In this document: positions 13,224-23,000 of the stretch, piece after piece
Layout: every line of letters starts with the position of its first letter
Position numbering within the stretch: position 1 is the stretch's first letter
Source: a virus
Virus record (IMG/VR): IMGVR_UViG_3300045283_000322
Location: 1-40,962 of that record
Strand: one strand, 5' to 3'
DNA length: 40,962 nt
Translations under genes and position numbers: made by a program
Notes under the pieces: model-generated
Told to the model about the DNA's origin: nothing
The model's input: the letters and a program-made list of their open reading frames with translations, nothing else
The model's database searches: none

Positions 13224-14018
13224 GTGAAGCCCGACGCCGCCTTGCCGCGCGACCCGCCCGCCGAGGACCTGCTCGCCTCCATGGGCATCGGCCCCCTGCT
13301 CGAGCCCGGCCGGAAGCTGCGCATCACTGCCGAGATGCGGCACAACGCCGAGCGCCTGCGCCCGCGGATGCGCGCCGAGCTCCGCAAGTTCCTGAAGCGC
13401 GACTCGCTCGAGGGAGAGCGCGACCTGCCCGACTTCGACTACGACCAGGCGCTCGAGCACCTCAGCCAGCTCGACCCGCAGCAGCGGATGACCGAGCTCG
13501 CGGCGGCGGCGCAGGACCCCGAGGCGGCGGGGCTGCTGGTGGTGGCCGGGAAGGCCCTGCAGTACCTCAAGGGCATCGTCCCGGCCCGCTCACGCACATC
13601 CATCACCGGGCCGACGCCCATCCCGCCCAGCGACTTCCAGCGCTACCGGTTCCGCCGCGCCTACTCGGTGATGAATGATCCCCTGGAGGTGTTGCGCGAC
13701 ATGAACGAGGGCAACCTGTCGCGCGACCAGGTGCGCACCCTGCAGTTCATCTATCCCAGCATCTACGAGGACGCCGAGAAGACGCTGTTCGAGGAGATGG
13801 CGGTGATGAAGGGCGAGAACCCGAAGCTGGAATTCAGCCGGGACAAGACGCGCCAGATCGAAAACCTGTGGCTGACCCGCTCGTGGACGCCAGAACTCGG
13901 CCAGGCGATGCAAGCGGCGTTCGCCCAGAAGCAGCCCGAGACGCAGTCACCGAAGCCCCTCGGCAATCAGACGGACGAGGTGGACAACACTCCCATGCAG
14001 CGAATCGAGGCGAAGTAG
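13224..14018 (+). CDS. Virion internal/ejection-type protein (plus strand)
   Basis: 264 aa from the GTG at 13224. Residues 1-100 are acidic and helical, with RKFLKRDSLEGERDLPDFDY. Residues 135-225 read YRFRRAYSVMNDPLEVLRDM, then NEGNLSRDQVRTLQFIYPSI and a helical YEDAEKTLFEE segment. I recall this pattern from the C-terminal ends of large internal virion proteins of phages. The gene is divergent from the fibre-lysis unit and probably uses the diverged late element in front of it. Function is inferred. Confidence 0.65.
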   Translation: MKPDAALPRDPPAEDLLASMGIGPLLEPGRKLRITAEMRHNAERLRPRMRAELRKFLKRDSLEGERDLPDFDYDQALEHLSQLDPQQRMTELAAAAQDPEAAGLLVVAGKALQYLKGIVPARSRTSITGPTPIPPSDFQRYRFRRAYSVMNDPLEVLRDMNEGNLSRDQVRTLQFIYPSIYEDAEKTLFEEMAVMKGENPKLEFSRDKTRQIENLWLTRSWTPELGQAMQAAFAQKQPETQSPKPLGNQTDEVDNTPMQRIEAK

Positions 14019-14020
14019 CC

Positions 14021-14149
14021 ATGCCCCTGGTGAAGTCGGCCAGCCCCAAGGCGTTCAAGAAGAACGTCGCCACCGAGGTGGACGCCGGGAAGAAACTGCA
14101 GCAGGCGCTGGCTATCGCCTATGCGACGAAGCGACGCGCAAAGAAATAG
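14021..14149 (+). CDS. Small basic phage protein (PLVKSxSxKAF family)
   Basis: 42 aa, start ATG at 14021, two bases after the previous stop. MPLVKSASPKAFKKNVATEV then AGKKLQQALAIAYATKRRAK. This short basic protein resembles one I have seen in many unrelated phages, usually among structural genes; function unknown. The small size and high Lys/Arg content suggest DNA or RNA binding. Confidence 0.75.
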   Translation: MPLVKSASPKAFKKNVATEVDAGKKLQQALAIAYATKRRAKK

Positions 14150-14173
14150 CCGCGACATCGCCGCCATGGTGAC

Positions 14174-14204
14174 AAAACCCCCACCACGGTGAGTCATACC
14201 GTGG
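14174..14204 (-). terminator. Hairpin with short T-run on the minus strand
   Basis: CCACGGT-ATGACTC-ACCGTGG forms a perfect 7-bp stem; on the minus strand TGGGGGTTTT follows. It could end a minus-strand RNA from the adjacent non-coding region. On the plus strand there is no T-run. Confidence 0.45.
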
Positions 14205-14405
14205 GCGGTCTCTCCGACGGCGAGCGCCGGAACCAGAGACGGACCGGATAGCCATGAGAGCGGGGAGGAGACCGGCCGGAGGCGGACCCGGTGGCATGCC
14301 CAGCAGGGAAGTCGCCGGCCGCCGCAGTCGGAGCTGAGCGCGCCGGGAGAGTCCGACGGGGGAGCACCCATCGCCTGCCCCTGAACCCTCCGGGTAATGG
14401 GCCAC
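14178..14405 (-). ncRNA. Candidate structured non-coding RNA ending in a terminator-like hairpin
   Basis: Read on the minus strand, consecutive stems can be paired by eye: CCCAT/ATGGG (outer 14387-14391 with 14397-14401 region; inner ACCC-GGA-GGGT), GTCGGA/TCCGAC (14328-14333 with 14351-14356), ACCGG/CCGGT (near 14271-14292), GTCTCT/AGAGAC (14208-14239) around CGGC/GCCG, and CCACGGT/ACCGTGG (14184-14204). The last is followed by GGTGGGGGTTTTG. A density of pairing like this in a non-coding phage segment suggests an RNA product. No known RNA family recognised. Strand is inferred from the T-run. Confidence 0.4.
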
Positions 14406-14426
14406 AGCCGAATTGCGACGTCAAGA

Positions 14427-14555
14427 TGTGAAATTTCGACACACCTGAGACCGCGGTAGATGCAGTGAATCGATGACGTGTGAATCCACGGCACACCATG
14501 CACTGCGGCTGTGAATTTCAGGCACAGACGCGGTGTGGTGTGAATTCTACTCACA
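14427..14555. repeat. Four 17-bp palindromic units, TGTGAA-N7-CACA
   Basis: Units at 14427-14443, 14479-14495, 14510-14526 and 14539-14555, all exactly 17 bp and in the same orientation. Each begins TGTGAA and ends CACA. Unit 4, TGTGAATTCTACTCACA, has perfect TGTGA/TCACA arms. Start-to-start spacing is 52, 31 and 29 bp. They probably bind a protein cooperatively. Confidence 0.75.
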
Positions 14556-14608
14556 CTGCGCACGTGCCCAGCTTGCTGACGCGGTCGCGCTCGGGCGAGC
14601 ATGCGGGC

Positions 14609-14884
14609 ATGAAGTGGATGATGCTGGCGGTGCTGGTGGCGGGCGGCTGCGCGACGGCCCCCCCGTCGTGCGTGGGGATGGTCGGGACGCCGGCGCAGGT
14701 GAACGCCTGCTTCCAGCGGCGGGCGGCCTGGGAGCAGCAGCAGGCCCAGCGTCAGCGGACGGGCGCTGCTCTCGCGGCAGGGATGACGGCGGCCGGCGCT
14801 GGGCTCCAGGCAGCGGGGCGGCCGGCCATGCACTGCACGAAGGACGTCATCACCCTGACGCCCGGCTCGATGACCTGTCAGTAG
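14609..14884 (+). CDS. Small plus-strand lipoprotein
   Basis: 91 aa from the ATG at 14609. MKWMMLAVLVAGGC is a lipoprotein signal (Cys14). Mature part: short Pro/Cys segment, a Gln/Arg-rich helix (RRAAWEQQQAQRQRTGAALA) and a Gly/Ala segment. Two further Cys (MHCTKDVITL, MTCQ) are near the end. It converges on the 505-aa virion protein gene and overlaps its end by 7 bp. It could be an outer-membrane spanin subunit or an exclusion lipoprotein. Confidence 0.7.
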   Translation: MKWMMLAVLVAGGCATAPPSCVGMVGTPAQVNACFQRRAAWEQQQAQRQRTGAALAAGMTAAGAGLQAAGRPAMHCTKDVITLTPGSMTCQ

Positions 14885-16395
14885 GGCTGATCGTTCGGCA
14901 GGAACGGCGCTGAGACGGCGTCCAGGGCGGCCCCGGGCAGGGCCTCGGCGTTGGCCGCCAGCCCCCGCGGGGCGCCCGTCTGGAGCGCGCGCAGGGCCAT
15001 CTGGGCCATCTTGTCTCCCCGCTGGGCCGCCACGATCATCTTGGCCACCGCCTGGTCAGCGGGGCGCCCCAGCTTGCCGATGGCGCCGAGGGTGGTCTTG
15101 ATGGGGGCCTTGATGAGGTTGCCGACGGCGTTGACGGTATCGCCGAAAGGAGCCGCCTCGATGTTCTGCCGCGATGCCTTCTCGGTGAGCGCCCCTTGCA
15201 CCTTGAGCCACGTGGAGACTTCCTTGTTCGTGGCCTCCAAGGCCTTCCGGCTGATACCCAGGTGAGGCATCTCCTCGGCCACGGTCGCGATGTGCGACTG
15301 CAGGGTCTCGCGCAGGGCGTTCGCCGTCGCCTCAGCCGCCTCCTCGCGGGGCGACTTCGAGTTGAAGAGCTTCATCGACTTGTTGGCGAGGTCCTGCCAT
15401 CCCCGGTACTCGGCGCGCAACGCCGGCACAGGGATGCCCTGCGGGTACTTCTCGGCCAGGCGCTGGCCCACGTTGCGGATGGTGTCGGCGATGCCTTCGT
15501 CGGCCGTGGTGGTGAACTTCTTCGCGGCCTCCTCGAGCCCGTCGGCGGCGTTCTTCACCGGCACCGGGCCCCCGAGGTCGGCCTTCGAGTAGATGTGGTC
15601 CAGCGTGTCGGTCAGCCCATCCACCTTCTGCTCCACCATCGACAGCGCCCGGTGCGCGTCCTTGTTCACGGCCGATTTGATCTCGGGCTCGGCCTTCAGG
15701 GCGGCCTTGATGGCCCCCGTGAACTGCCCCTCGGGCGCCTCGGGCGTCGCCTTGCCGAAGGTCTTCAGCTTGGTGGAGTACTGGACGCCCTCCTTGAGGC
15801 CCGCGAGCTCGGCGTTCTCCACCCGCTGGGCCGCCCCGCCCACCAGCTTGTTGCCGATGGCCCCGGCGACGCCGCCTACCGCGCCCCCGGCGAGCCCCGA
15901 GATGGCGGCGTCCTTGGCGATGTCCTGGACGCTCTTGCCCTCGCTGTTGCCGATGCCCGACAGGATGCCCGCGCCGGCCCCGCGGACCGCGTTGGCAGCC
16001 AGCCCGGCGCCCTTGATGGCTCCGCCCACTGCGCCGACGCCAGGTAGGAACGACGACGCCACGCCGCCGCCCACCTCGCCAGCGGTGAAGTACCCGCCAT
16101 GGGCCTCCTTGGCCGCCGCATCCCGCGCCCGCGCCTCGTCGCGCCCCTTGGTGTAGCTGCCTTCCTTGCCGCCCGACAGCACGTAGTCGAGCGCCCCTGC
16201 CAGCTCGTCGCCGAACCCGAAGGTGACCCCCTGCTTTGCCCCGCGGGCCAGCGCTTCGAGGCGCCCGGGCTGCTCGGCCGCTGGGGCTGCCGCTTCCTCG
16301 ACGGGCGTGGCGCCCGCGAGGTCATCGGCGCTGACGACGCCGCCCCCCTGGATCGGGGTCGCGCCCTCCAGGTCGTCCGCGGGGACGACGCTCAC
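14878..16395 (-). CDS. Internal virion / DNA-ejection-type protein
   Basis: 505 aa. N-terminus holds two copies of a short motif, ADDLEGATPI and ADDLAGATPV. Residues 45-180 contain ARGAKQGVTFGFGDELAGAL and Gly/Ala-rich hydrophobic stretches typical of membrane-inserting ejection proteins (GAGAGILSGIGNSEG, GLAGGAVGGVAGAIGNKLVG). The rest is helical. In podoviruses three such proteins form a conduit across the envelope. It is the last gene of a three-gene set (18074, 16392, 14878) coupled by 4-bp and 1-bp overlaps. Confidence 0.7.
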   Translation of the reverse strand: MSVVPADDLEGATPIQGGGVVSADDLAGATPVEEAAAPAAEQPGRLEALARGAKQGVTFGFGDELAGALDYVLSGGKEGSYTKGRDEARARDAAAKEAHGGYFTAGEVGGGVASSFLPGVGAVGGAIKGAGLAANAVRGAGAGILSGIGNSEGKSVQDIAKDAAISGLAGGAVGGVAGAIGNKLVGGAAQRVENAELAGLKEGVQYSTKLKTFGKATPEAPEGQFTGAIKAALKAEPEIKSAVNKDAHRALSMVEQKVDGLTDTLDHIYSKADLGGPVPVKNAADGLEEAAKKFTTTADEGIADTIRNVGQRLAEKYPQGIPVPALRAEYRGWQDLANKSMKLFNSKSPREEAAEATANALRETLQSHIATVAEEMPHLGISRKALEATNKEVSTWLKVQGALTEKASRQNIEAAPFGDTVNAVGNLIKAPIKTTLGAIGKLGRPADQAVAKMIVAAQRGDKMAQMALRALQTGAPRGLAANAEALPGAALDAVSAPFLPNDQPY

Positions 16396-18074
16396 GATGC
16401 CTCGTCGTAGTGATACTGCCCGTCAGGGCCCAGTGTCGCCGGCCGGCCGCTCTTGGTGCGAATCTTCTGCGGCTTCGCGCTCGCCGCCGGGCCGGGAACC
16501 GCCGGGGCGGGCACAGCGCCGGCTGCGGTGGCCGCCTGGGCCCCGGCGCCGGCAGCGGCCAGCTTACCTTGGATGATCTGCTGCCGCGCGACCCGCTTCG
16601 CCTCAATGTCGACCGGCGAATCGCCGGGCTGAGGCATATAGAGCTGAGCGCCCATGAGATACTCGCCAGCTGCGATGGCCCCACCAGAGTCGCCGCGCTG
16701 GAAGCTATTGATGAACCGCGCCCCGGCCGCATAAGCCAGGCGGTCATGAGCGTTCAGCAGCTGCTCCGGAGTCTTGAGGATGCCCTTCGAGATAGCTAGC
16801 GCCTTCATCCTCGGCGATTTGTCGAAGGCCGCCTCGTTAGCCGCCAGAGAGCGCAAACGTTGCATCCCTTCGGCGGAGATGGGGCCCAGCTTATTCAGGG
16901 TCTCGTTGTCCTGGGTCATGCGGCCCGCGAGTTCGCTGCTCTTGGCCTGCGACTCTGTGAGCGGCTTGACCTCGCCGGCCTTGGCCTTAACCGCCTCGGC
17001 GCGGGCGTGCTCCGCCTCAGCCCGCTTCAGATCGGTGTCGGCGCGAAGGTTCGAGACCTTCGCCACGTTCTCCGTCAGCGCCTGCTGCGAGTCGAAAGCC
17101 TTCTGTCGCGTGGCCACCACCAGCGCGTTCTTGTCGGCCTCCGCCTCGGGCACGCCCATCTTGGCCAGCATCGCCTTGGCCTGCGCGCCCGCCTGTTCGT
17201 ACGCGCTCTTGCGCCAGTTCTCCAAGGCCAGCAGCTTGTCGGCCTTCGCCTGCCGAGCGCCCTCGACGCCCATGCGCGCCTCGGTGACGACGTCCTTTTG
17301 CTTCAGGATGGAATCCCGCTGCATCTGGTAGTCGCGGTCGATGGCCTTGTCGATCATCTCCTGGGCGAAATTCGGCGTGTGGGCGAGTGAAGCTCCGGCC
17401 GCGCCGAGTGCCATGGAGATGGCCCCGAGGATGCGGGCTCCAGTGACGGTGCCCTCCTTGCCGGCGATGGAGGCCCGGGACCAGAAGTCCTTGAACCCCA
17501 TCGACTTGTACTTCTCGGACTCGGTATCAAGCACCGATTGTCGGCGCGCCACCTCGGCCTCGGTGGCCTGCTCGAGCGCCGCCCGCCGGGACTCGGCATC
17601 GGCCGCCAGCGTGACCTGCTGGTCGGCAACCTTCTGCTCAAGCCCGGCGCGCTGGACGCCGATGTCGCCCTTCTGCGCGGCGACACGCTCCTGTTCGGCC
17701 TGGATGCCCGAGAGATCGCTGCGGAGTTGGCGCTCGGACGGCGAGCCGCCGCCACCACCGATGGCCGGCGCCTTCGGGGGAGCCATGGGAGGCAGGGGCA
17801 CGGGCCCGCGGACAGGGAGGGTGGGCAGCGGCGCCGGCTCGGGGGCGGGATAGGTGACGCCGGGACCGGGCAGGCCGGCGGGAGCATTGCCAGCCGCTGG
17901 CGCGCCCGTGAGCGGTGGAGGCGGCGCGGGCGGAGGGGGCTCGGCGGACGCCAGCATGGGCGCGGCCATGGGTGGCGCGGGATGCGGGAAGGAGGCGTTC
18001 AGGTCGGCCTGGTCGAGCGCACCGGTGCCATCGTCCTCCATCTGCCCGGTCTGTGGATTGAGCCTGAGACCCAT
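16392..18074 (-). CDS. Internal virion / ejection-type protein, Pro-rich N-terminus
   Basis: 560 aa. Residues 30-105 are a Pro/Ala-rich, probably disordered stretch. Residues 110-195 are coiled coil (GIQAEQERVAAQKGDIGVQR; EQATEAEVARRQSVLDTESE). A Gly/Ala hydrophobic patch follows (GARILGAISMALGAAGASLA), then a long helical region. The C-terminus ends in a short Lys/Gly segment. The start overlaps the previous stop (TAATG). Like its neighbours, best explained as a protein injected with the DNA; no exact family recognised. Confidence 0.68.
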   Translation of the reverse strand: MGLRLNPQTGQMEDDGTGALDQADLNASFPHPAPPMAAPMLASAEPPPPAPPPPLTGAPAAGNAPAGLPGPGVTYPAPEPAPLPTLPVRGPVPLPPMAPPKAPAIGGGGGSPSERQLRSDLSGIQAEQERVAAQKGDIGVQRAGLEQKVADQQVTLAADAESRRAALEQATEAEVARRQSVLDTESEKYKSMGFKDFWSRASIAGKEGTVTGARILGAISMALGAAGASLAHTPNFAQEMIDKAIDRDYQMQRDSILKQKDVVTEARMGVEGARQAKADKLLALENWRKSAYEQAGAQAKAMLAKMGVPEAEADKNALVVATRQKAFDSQQALTENVAKVSNLRADTDLKRAEAEHARAEAVKAKAGEVKPLTESQAKSSELAGRMTQDNETLNKLGPISAEGMQRLRSLAANEAAFDKSPRMKALAISKGILKTPEQLLNAHDRLAYAAGARFINSFQRGDSGGAIAAGEYLMGAQLYMPQPGDSPVDIEAKRVARQQIIQGKLAAAGAGAQAATAAGAVPAPAVPGPAASAKPQKIRTKSGRPATLGPDGQYHYDEAS

Positions 18075-20059
18075 TACCCGTCGTCTCCCAGGAAGTCACC
18101 GGCGGCCTTGCCCGCGGCAGCTCCAGCAGCCGTCCCGACACCCGGTGCGATCAGACTGCCGGCGATGGCGCCTCCGACGCCGAGCACGGTGCCCAGCACC
18201 TGCGACAGGAAGTTGCGATCGCCGCTCTGGATGGCGGCGTTGATCTGCTGCTGCATGAGCGCGTTCTTGGCCCTCGCGTCGTCGGTCTGGAGCACCTGAG
18301 ACTGCGATTGCAGCGCCTGGATGACCGACTGGGCGTTCTTGGCGTCGTCGATGGTGAGCTGGTTCTGCTGCAGCCCCGCGTTCGCCTTCCCCACCTCGAT
18401 GGCGTTCGAGGCATTGGCGAGGTTCGCCGTGTTGGCCAGCGCCGCGTTCTGCGCCGCCAACTGGGCCGCGGTCTGGCCGGCGGTCAGGTTGAGGGCGTTC
18501 GAGGCCCCGGCGTTCGCCAGGTTGACATTGTTGGCCATGCCGGCATTGGCGAGCGCGGTCTGTAGCCCCGCGTTCTGGTTCGACTGCGAGGCGGTCAGGG
18601 CGTTGCCGACGTTGCCCACATTCGCCTGCTGCTGGAAGCCCGCATTCGCGAGGTTCGTCTGCAGGGCAGCCGCCTGATTCGCCCTGGCCTGCTCGAGCGC
18701 CGTGCTCTGATTGGCGAGGTTCGCGCCCTGCGTGAAGCCGGCGTTGGCGAGCCCAGTCTGGAGGCCCACCGCCTGATTGGTCTTCTCGACGTCGAGGGCG
18801 TTGGCCTGGTTCGCCAGCGCGGACTGCTGTGCGAACTGCGAGCTCGTGAGTTGCGCCGTATTCTGCGCGGCGGCATTCTGAGCAGCGGCCTGCGCGGCCA
18901 GCTGTGCCTGCGTCAGATTCGTCTGCAGGCCCGTCGATTGGTTCGCGAGGTTGACGTTGGTGCCGAGCGAGGCGTTCTGCAGGGCTACCTGGTTCGCTAG
19001 CCCGGCGTTCCCGAGGCCAAGGGTGATGTCCTGGCCCCTGGCGGTCCCTGAGCCCTGCAGGAACTGATTCTGTGCGCCCTGCTGTTCGCTGGCGCGGAGG
19101 GCGGCGGCGTCCGCGGCGCTCTGGCCGGTCAGCCGGGCGACGTTCTGGCCAGCGGCGAGGGCAGCGGCCATGCGGCCCGGGCCATGGGCAGAACTCGCGA
19201 TGGAGCGCTGGGCGTAGATGGCCTGATCGAGGGCCTTCTGGAATTGCGCCTGCGCCGCCGTGGGGCCATTGCCGTTGGCTGCATTCCGGATGAGGCCCAG
19301 GGCGTCCTGCTGCGTGCCCTGGTTCGCGTTGGCGATGGCGCCGGCCTCGACCGCATTGGCCGCAGCAGCCTGCGCAGCCGGCGTCTGGGCGACCGTGGTG
19401 GGTGCAACGGTCGCGGCGGGGCCTGTGGTGACGGTATTGACCCGTTGCCCCTCGATGTTCCGCTGGTTCTGGACGAACCCGGCGGCCGCGTTGAGGTTCT
19501 GGGTAATCTGCGGGGCAGCCGCAGCCTGTGCTGCAGCGATCTGCTGGGCCGAAATCTGCTGCGGGGAGGCAGCCTGAGCCGTCGACGCCATGGTCGCGCT
19601 GCCGAAGCCGGGGTTCGCCGCCTGGGCTGCGGTGACGGTGGGGGCGGCGCCGATTTGGGCCGCGGTGCGGTTGACGGGTTGGCCAGCTGCAGTAGCGAGC
19701 GAGTCACGAAGCTGCTGGGCCTTGACCAGGTCCATGTTCGCCGACTGGTTGGCGTTGCCGTAGGGATCGGCTGGGAGCTGGCCATTGGGTCCCTGGACGC
19801 CGTTGATGACGTTGGTGGCAGGGGCCCAGGTATGCGTCCAGTTGTCGGCGGGTGCCGTCGTCTTTGTGGGGTCAGCGGTCCATGTGCCGGCGCCCGGCGC
19901 AGGAGTCCCGGCCGGCGCCGTGATGCCGGACGCACCCACCTTGCTGCCAGCGAACCCGCTCGCGGCCGGCGCTGCCGCGTTGGGATCGTCAAGGGGCTTT
20001 TTCGCCGCAGCAGACAGCTGTCCCGTGGTGGGGTCGACGCGGGCGCCTGCGACGGGCAT
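18074..20059 (-). CDS. Ala/Asn/Gln-repeat internal virion protein
   Basis: 661 aa, with extreme Ala, Asn and Gln content. From about residue 330 to 590 it repeats units like NQSTALEQARANQAAALQTN and LANAGFQQQANVGNVGNALT, degenerate repeats of roughly 16-18 residues. The last 35 residues are a Gly/Ala hydrophobic tail (AGSLIAPGVGTAAGAAAGKA) that may insert in a membrane. The ATG at 20059 has no good Shine-Dalgarno; a late element lies 7 nt upstream. Repeats and context suggest an elongated virion or ejection protein. Confidence 0.68.
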   Translation of the reverse strand: MPVAGARVDPTTGQLSAAAKKPLDDPNAAAPAASGFAGSKVGASGITAPAGTPAPGAGTWTADPTKTTAPADNWTHTWAPATNVINGVQGPNGQLPADPYGNANQSANMDLVKAQQLRDSLATAAGQPVNRTAAQIGAAPTVTAAQAANPGFGSATMASTAQAASPQQISAQQIAAAQAAAAPQITQNLNAAAGFVQNQRNIEGQRVNTVTTGPAATVAPTTVAQTPAAQAAAANAVEAGAIANANQGTQQDALGLIRNAANGNGPTAAQAQFQKALDQAIYAQRSIASSAHGPGRMAAALAAGQNVARLTGQSAADAAALRASEQQGAQNQFLQGSGTARGQDITLGLGNAGLANQVALQNASLGTNVNLANQSTGLQTNLTQAQLAAQAAAQNAAAQNTAQLTSSQFAQQSALANQANALDVEKTNQAVGLQTGLANAGFTQGANLANQSTALEQARANQAAALQTNLANAGFQQQANVGNVGNALTASQSNQNAGLQTALANAGMANNVNLANAGASNALNLTAGQTAAQLAAQNAALANTANLANASNAIEVGKANAGLQQNQLTIDDAKNAQSVIQALQSQSQVLQTDDARAKNALMQQQINAAIQSGDRNFLSQVLGTVLGVGGAIAGSLIAPGVGTAAGAAAGKAAGDFLGDDG

Positions 20060-20066
20060 CTCTAAG

Positions 20067-20082
20067 GACCCGCGCCGTTCCC
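20067..20082 (-). promoter_or_regulatory. Late element 2, GGGAACGGCGCGGGTC
   Basis: Exact match to the late element, 7 nt before the ATG at 20059, filling most of the 31-bp gap behind the 1002-aa tail protein gene. Confidence 0.6.
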
Positions 20083-20090
20083 GTGGCGCG

Positions 20091-23000
20091 TCACGTAAAC
20101 CTCGAAGTCGGCGCCGTGCGCTTCAGCGCTCCCTCGGAACCGAGTTCCAGTGTGAATCCCGACAGGCGGAAGCCCTGGGTCGTGGAGGTCTCGGCGAAGG
20201 TGAACCGGTACGCCGAGGCGTCCTGCCGCGCCGGCTTGAGTTCGAGAGACGGGCTGTTCGTGGCCGAGATGACAAGCGACGTCGATTGCGCCGCTCCAGC
20301 GACGAAGTCCACTTCGTAGTTGAGGTTTAGCGTGAAGCCGGTGAAGACGTCCAGCGTGGGAATCATCGACCACAGGCGCACGTCGCCGAAGAGTCCGGCC
20401 GGCGACAGCCACGCCACACGCGCTTGGACCGCGATGGCCGAGCCGTTGTCGTCCCACCCCGAGGATTCCTCATTCACGAACCCCGACGAGATGAGGTAAA
20501 CGAACTTCCCGCCGAAGACGGCGCAGTCGACGGCGAAAAAGTTCGTGAAGGTGGTCCACCGCCCGACGCCCTGATCGTCGAGAATGCCAAAGTGGTAGAC
20601 GAGCACGGTGCCGGTGGAGCACACCCAGCGCACCTGCTCGAAGTTCTCCATCACGACGGCGCCAGTGGTAGTGATGTTCTCGAACGTCTCGACACCACGA
20701 AGGCGAATGGGAAGCCCACCGCCGATGGGCAGCAGGTAGAAGCCCCGCAGGCTCTGGAACATCAGCCCCTGCGGCGTCTTCACCACGCTCTCCGGGATGA
20801 TCGTGCCGACGGTGGCGGTGATGCGCGCCGGTTGATCGAAGTTGCCGCCGCCACTTGCCGTGGGGCCGCTCCCCACGAGCTCATAGAGCGCCGAGCGCTT
20901 GAATATGATCAGACGGTCATCCATCTCGGCCAGCGCCGTGATGGCGCCGCCTTCTTTCTCCATACTGATGACGTTGGCGCTGCTGAAGTAGACGCCCTCG
21001 CCCGAAAACCATTCGTCGCTGACCCATAGGTCCGTAGAGTCCTCGGTGCCGGCCAGGAAGATGCGCCCGCGCCAGGCCGCCATGAGTCTCGCCGGGGGGA
21101 GCGGCTCATGGGCAAGGGAACCGTCCGAGGTGTAGAGCTGTGCCTGCTGCTGAGCCAAGGCGACACCAGCCGCGCTGTTGAGACTGGCCGGCACGGTGAA
21201 GGTGACCGTGTCCGCCGTGGGGTCGTTGCCGACCTGCCCAACGAGATAGAAGACCGATCCATTGACGGCGGTGAAGTAGACCTCGATGGCCACCTGTGTC
21301 CCACGTTCGGAAAGCCGGTAGGTCTGGCAGGAAACGCTGGTGATGCCGTTGGCGCCGGTGGTGGTGGCGAACTGGGCCTGCGACGGCGCCGACCTGCGCG
21401 TTTGCCCACGGTTGTCGATGTACTTCCAGACGATGCAGACCCCGACCGAGCCCGGCACGGTCGCCCCGTAGCCGCCGGCCGCGACCGTTGTAGTTGGGTA
21501 TTCTGGAACGACGTGAAAGCCCGCTTCGGCGACGGTGCTTCCGTCGTATTCCTTTACCGCGCCGCCGGGTAGGAACAGGTTTTCACCGGCTGTTGCTGCC
21601 GGCGACGCCGCAGGAAATGAGAAATCGAACGTGCATAGCCAGACGTCGCGAATCTTTCCATCAATGAGCGCGGGAGAGCCCTGCACATACGAATCAGACG
21701 CCGCTCGACGAAGAACGATGGCAGTGCGATTGGAATCGATGTCGGCAAACGCCGTGGCCGCTCCTATGACGACAGTGCCCGAAGTAGATCGCTGCGGTTG
21801 CCCCAGCGCCTCACCAAAGAACGCCTTGCCGACCACGACCCCGGTAAACGCAGTCGTGCTAGTGACGTCCAGGATGAAATACGCGCGCTGATCGATTTGC
21901 ACACCGGCGGTGGGGATGGGCGTATCGATGTTGTCGAATACGCACGGCAAGAAGTAGCGCCCATTCTTCAGGAACGGCTTTCCCATGGCGCACAACCCGC
22001 GCTGGTAGACCGCGACGGCGCCCCCCAGAGACCGGTCAAGGCGGATGTTCGCCGACGGCGAGATGGCGCGCGACACGAAGATGTTGTTCGTGCTGCCGGT
22101 CCGGTAGCCGCAGATGCAGTCGCAGCTCACCACAGCCGCGTCGTTGACCGTGGTCGCCGAGATGGCAGCGGTGGTGGCCGTGACCGTAAAAGTCTTCAGG
22201 CCGACGGCAGACCCGATGTACGAGAGATAGCCGCTCCCGTCGCTGTAATCCCACGTGAGCCACGACAGGCCCTGGTCTGCGACGTTGGCGCTGTTCGACG
22301 TGCCGCCGCTGGTCTGGTTGCTGTTCCAGCGGATGATGGTGGTGTTTGGCGTGGTGGTCTGCAGCCCCACCATGGCCCAGTCATTGGAACCGGCGCGCTG
22401 CATGTCCCAGAAGGGACCAGTTCCTGAACGCGCAGCGGTGGCCGAAACGCTGACCTCGGCGCTGACAGTTGTGGGCGTTGCGAAGGCGATGGTCTTCGAG
22501 GCCAGCAGGTTGCCCGTCTGGAAGCTGGCCAGAATCATGAAAACGCTGGCCAGCGCCACCACTCGGATCTCCTGGATGCCGGTGGTGACTGACCACGCCA
22601 GGTTGGTATCGAGCACGCGCGCGCCGGTAGCGAGGCTCACGACGGTAACGTGCGAGGGCTGATTCGGACCCTGCCCCGAGACGATGCAAATGTAGCCGCC
22701 CCCGTAAGCACAATCGCAGACATCCAGAGCGCTGAAGCGAGTAGCGCTCACCGGCTCGGCGGTCAATGTGCAAAGTGGAATAGATGGCGTCGATGCAATT
22801 TGAACCCACTTGGAGGACTGCGCATCCCAGGAGAACAGCCCAGTCTTGTCGATGATGAGCTGCTCGTTATTGAAGTTGGCTAGCTTTCTCCCGCTGCCGA
22901 TGGTGCCGCCCTGAATAATTGTCGCGGGACGCGCGGTCACGCCGAAGCGTTTGCGCAGCTCCCAGCCGGGGGCATTGCCCTTCCGCTTCCAGAAGACGTT

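Larger units (their letters stand above)
14150..14608. other. 459-bp non-coding segment
   Basis: No convincing gene on either strand. It holds a region rich in stems (14178-14405), a hairpin with a T-run on the minus strand (14178-14204), and four 17-bp palindromic units (14427-14555), listed separately. The last 50 bp should hold the promoter of the lipoprotein gene at 14609. Confidence 0.75.
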
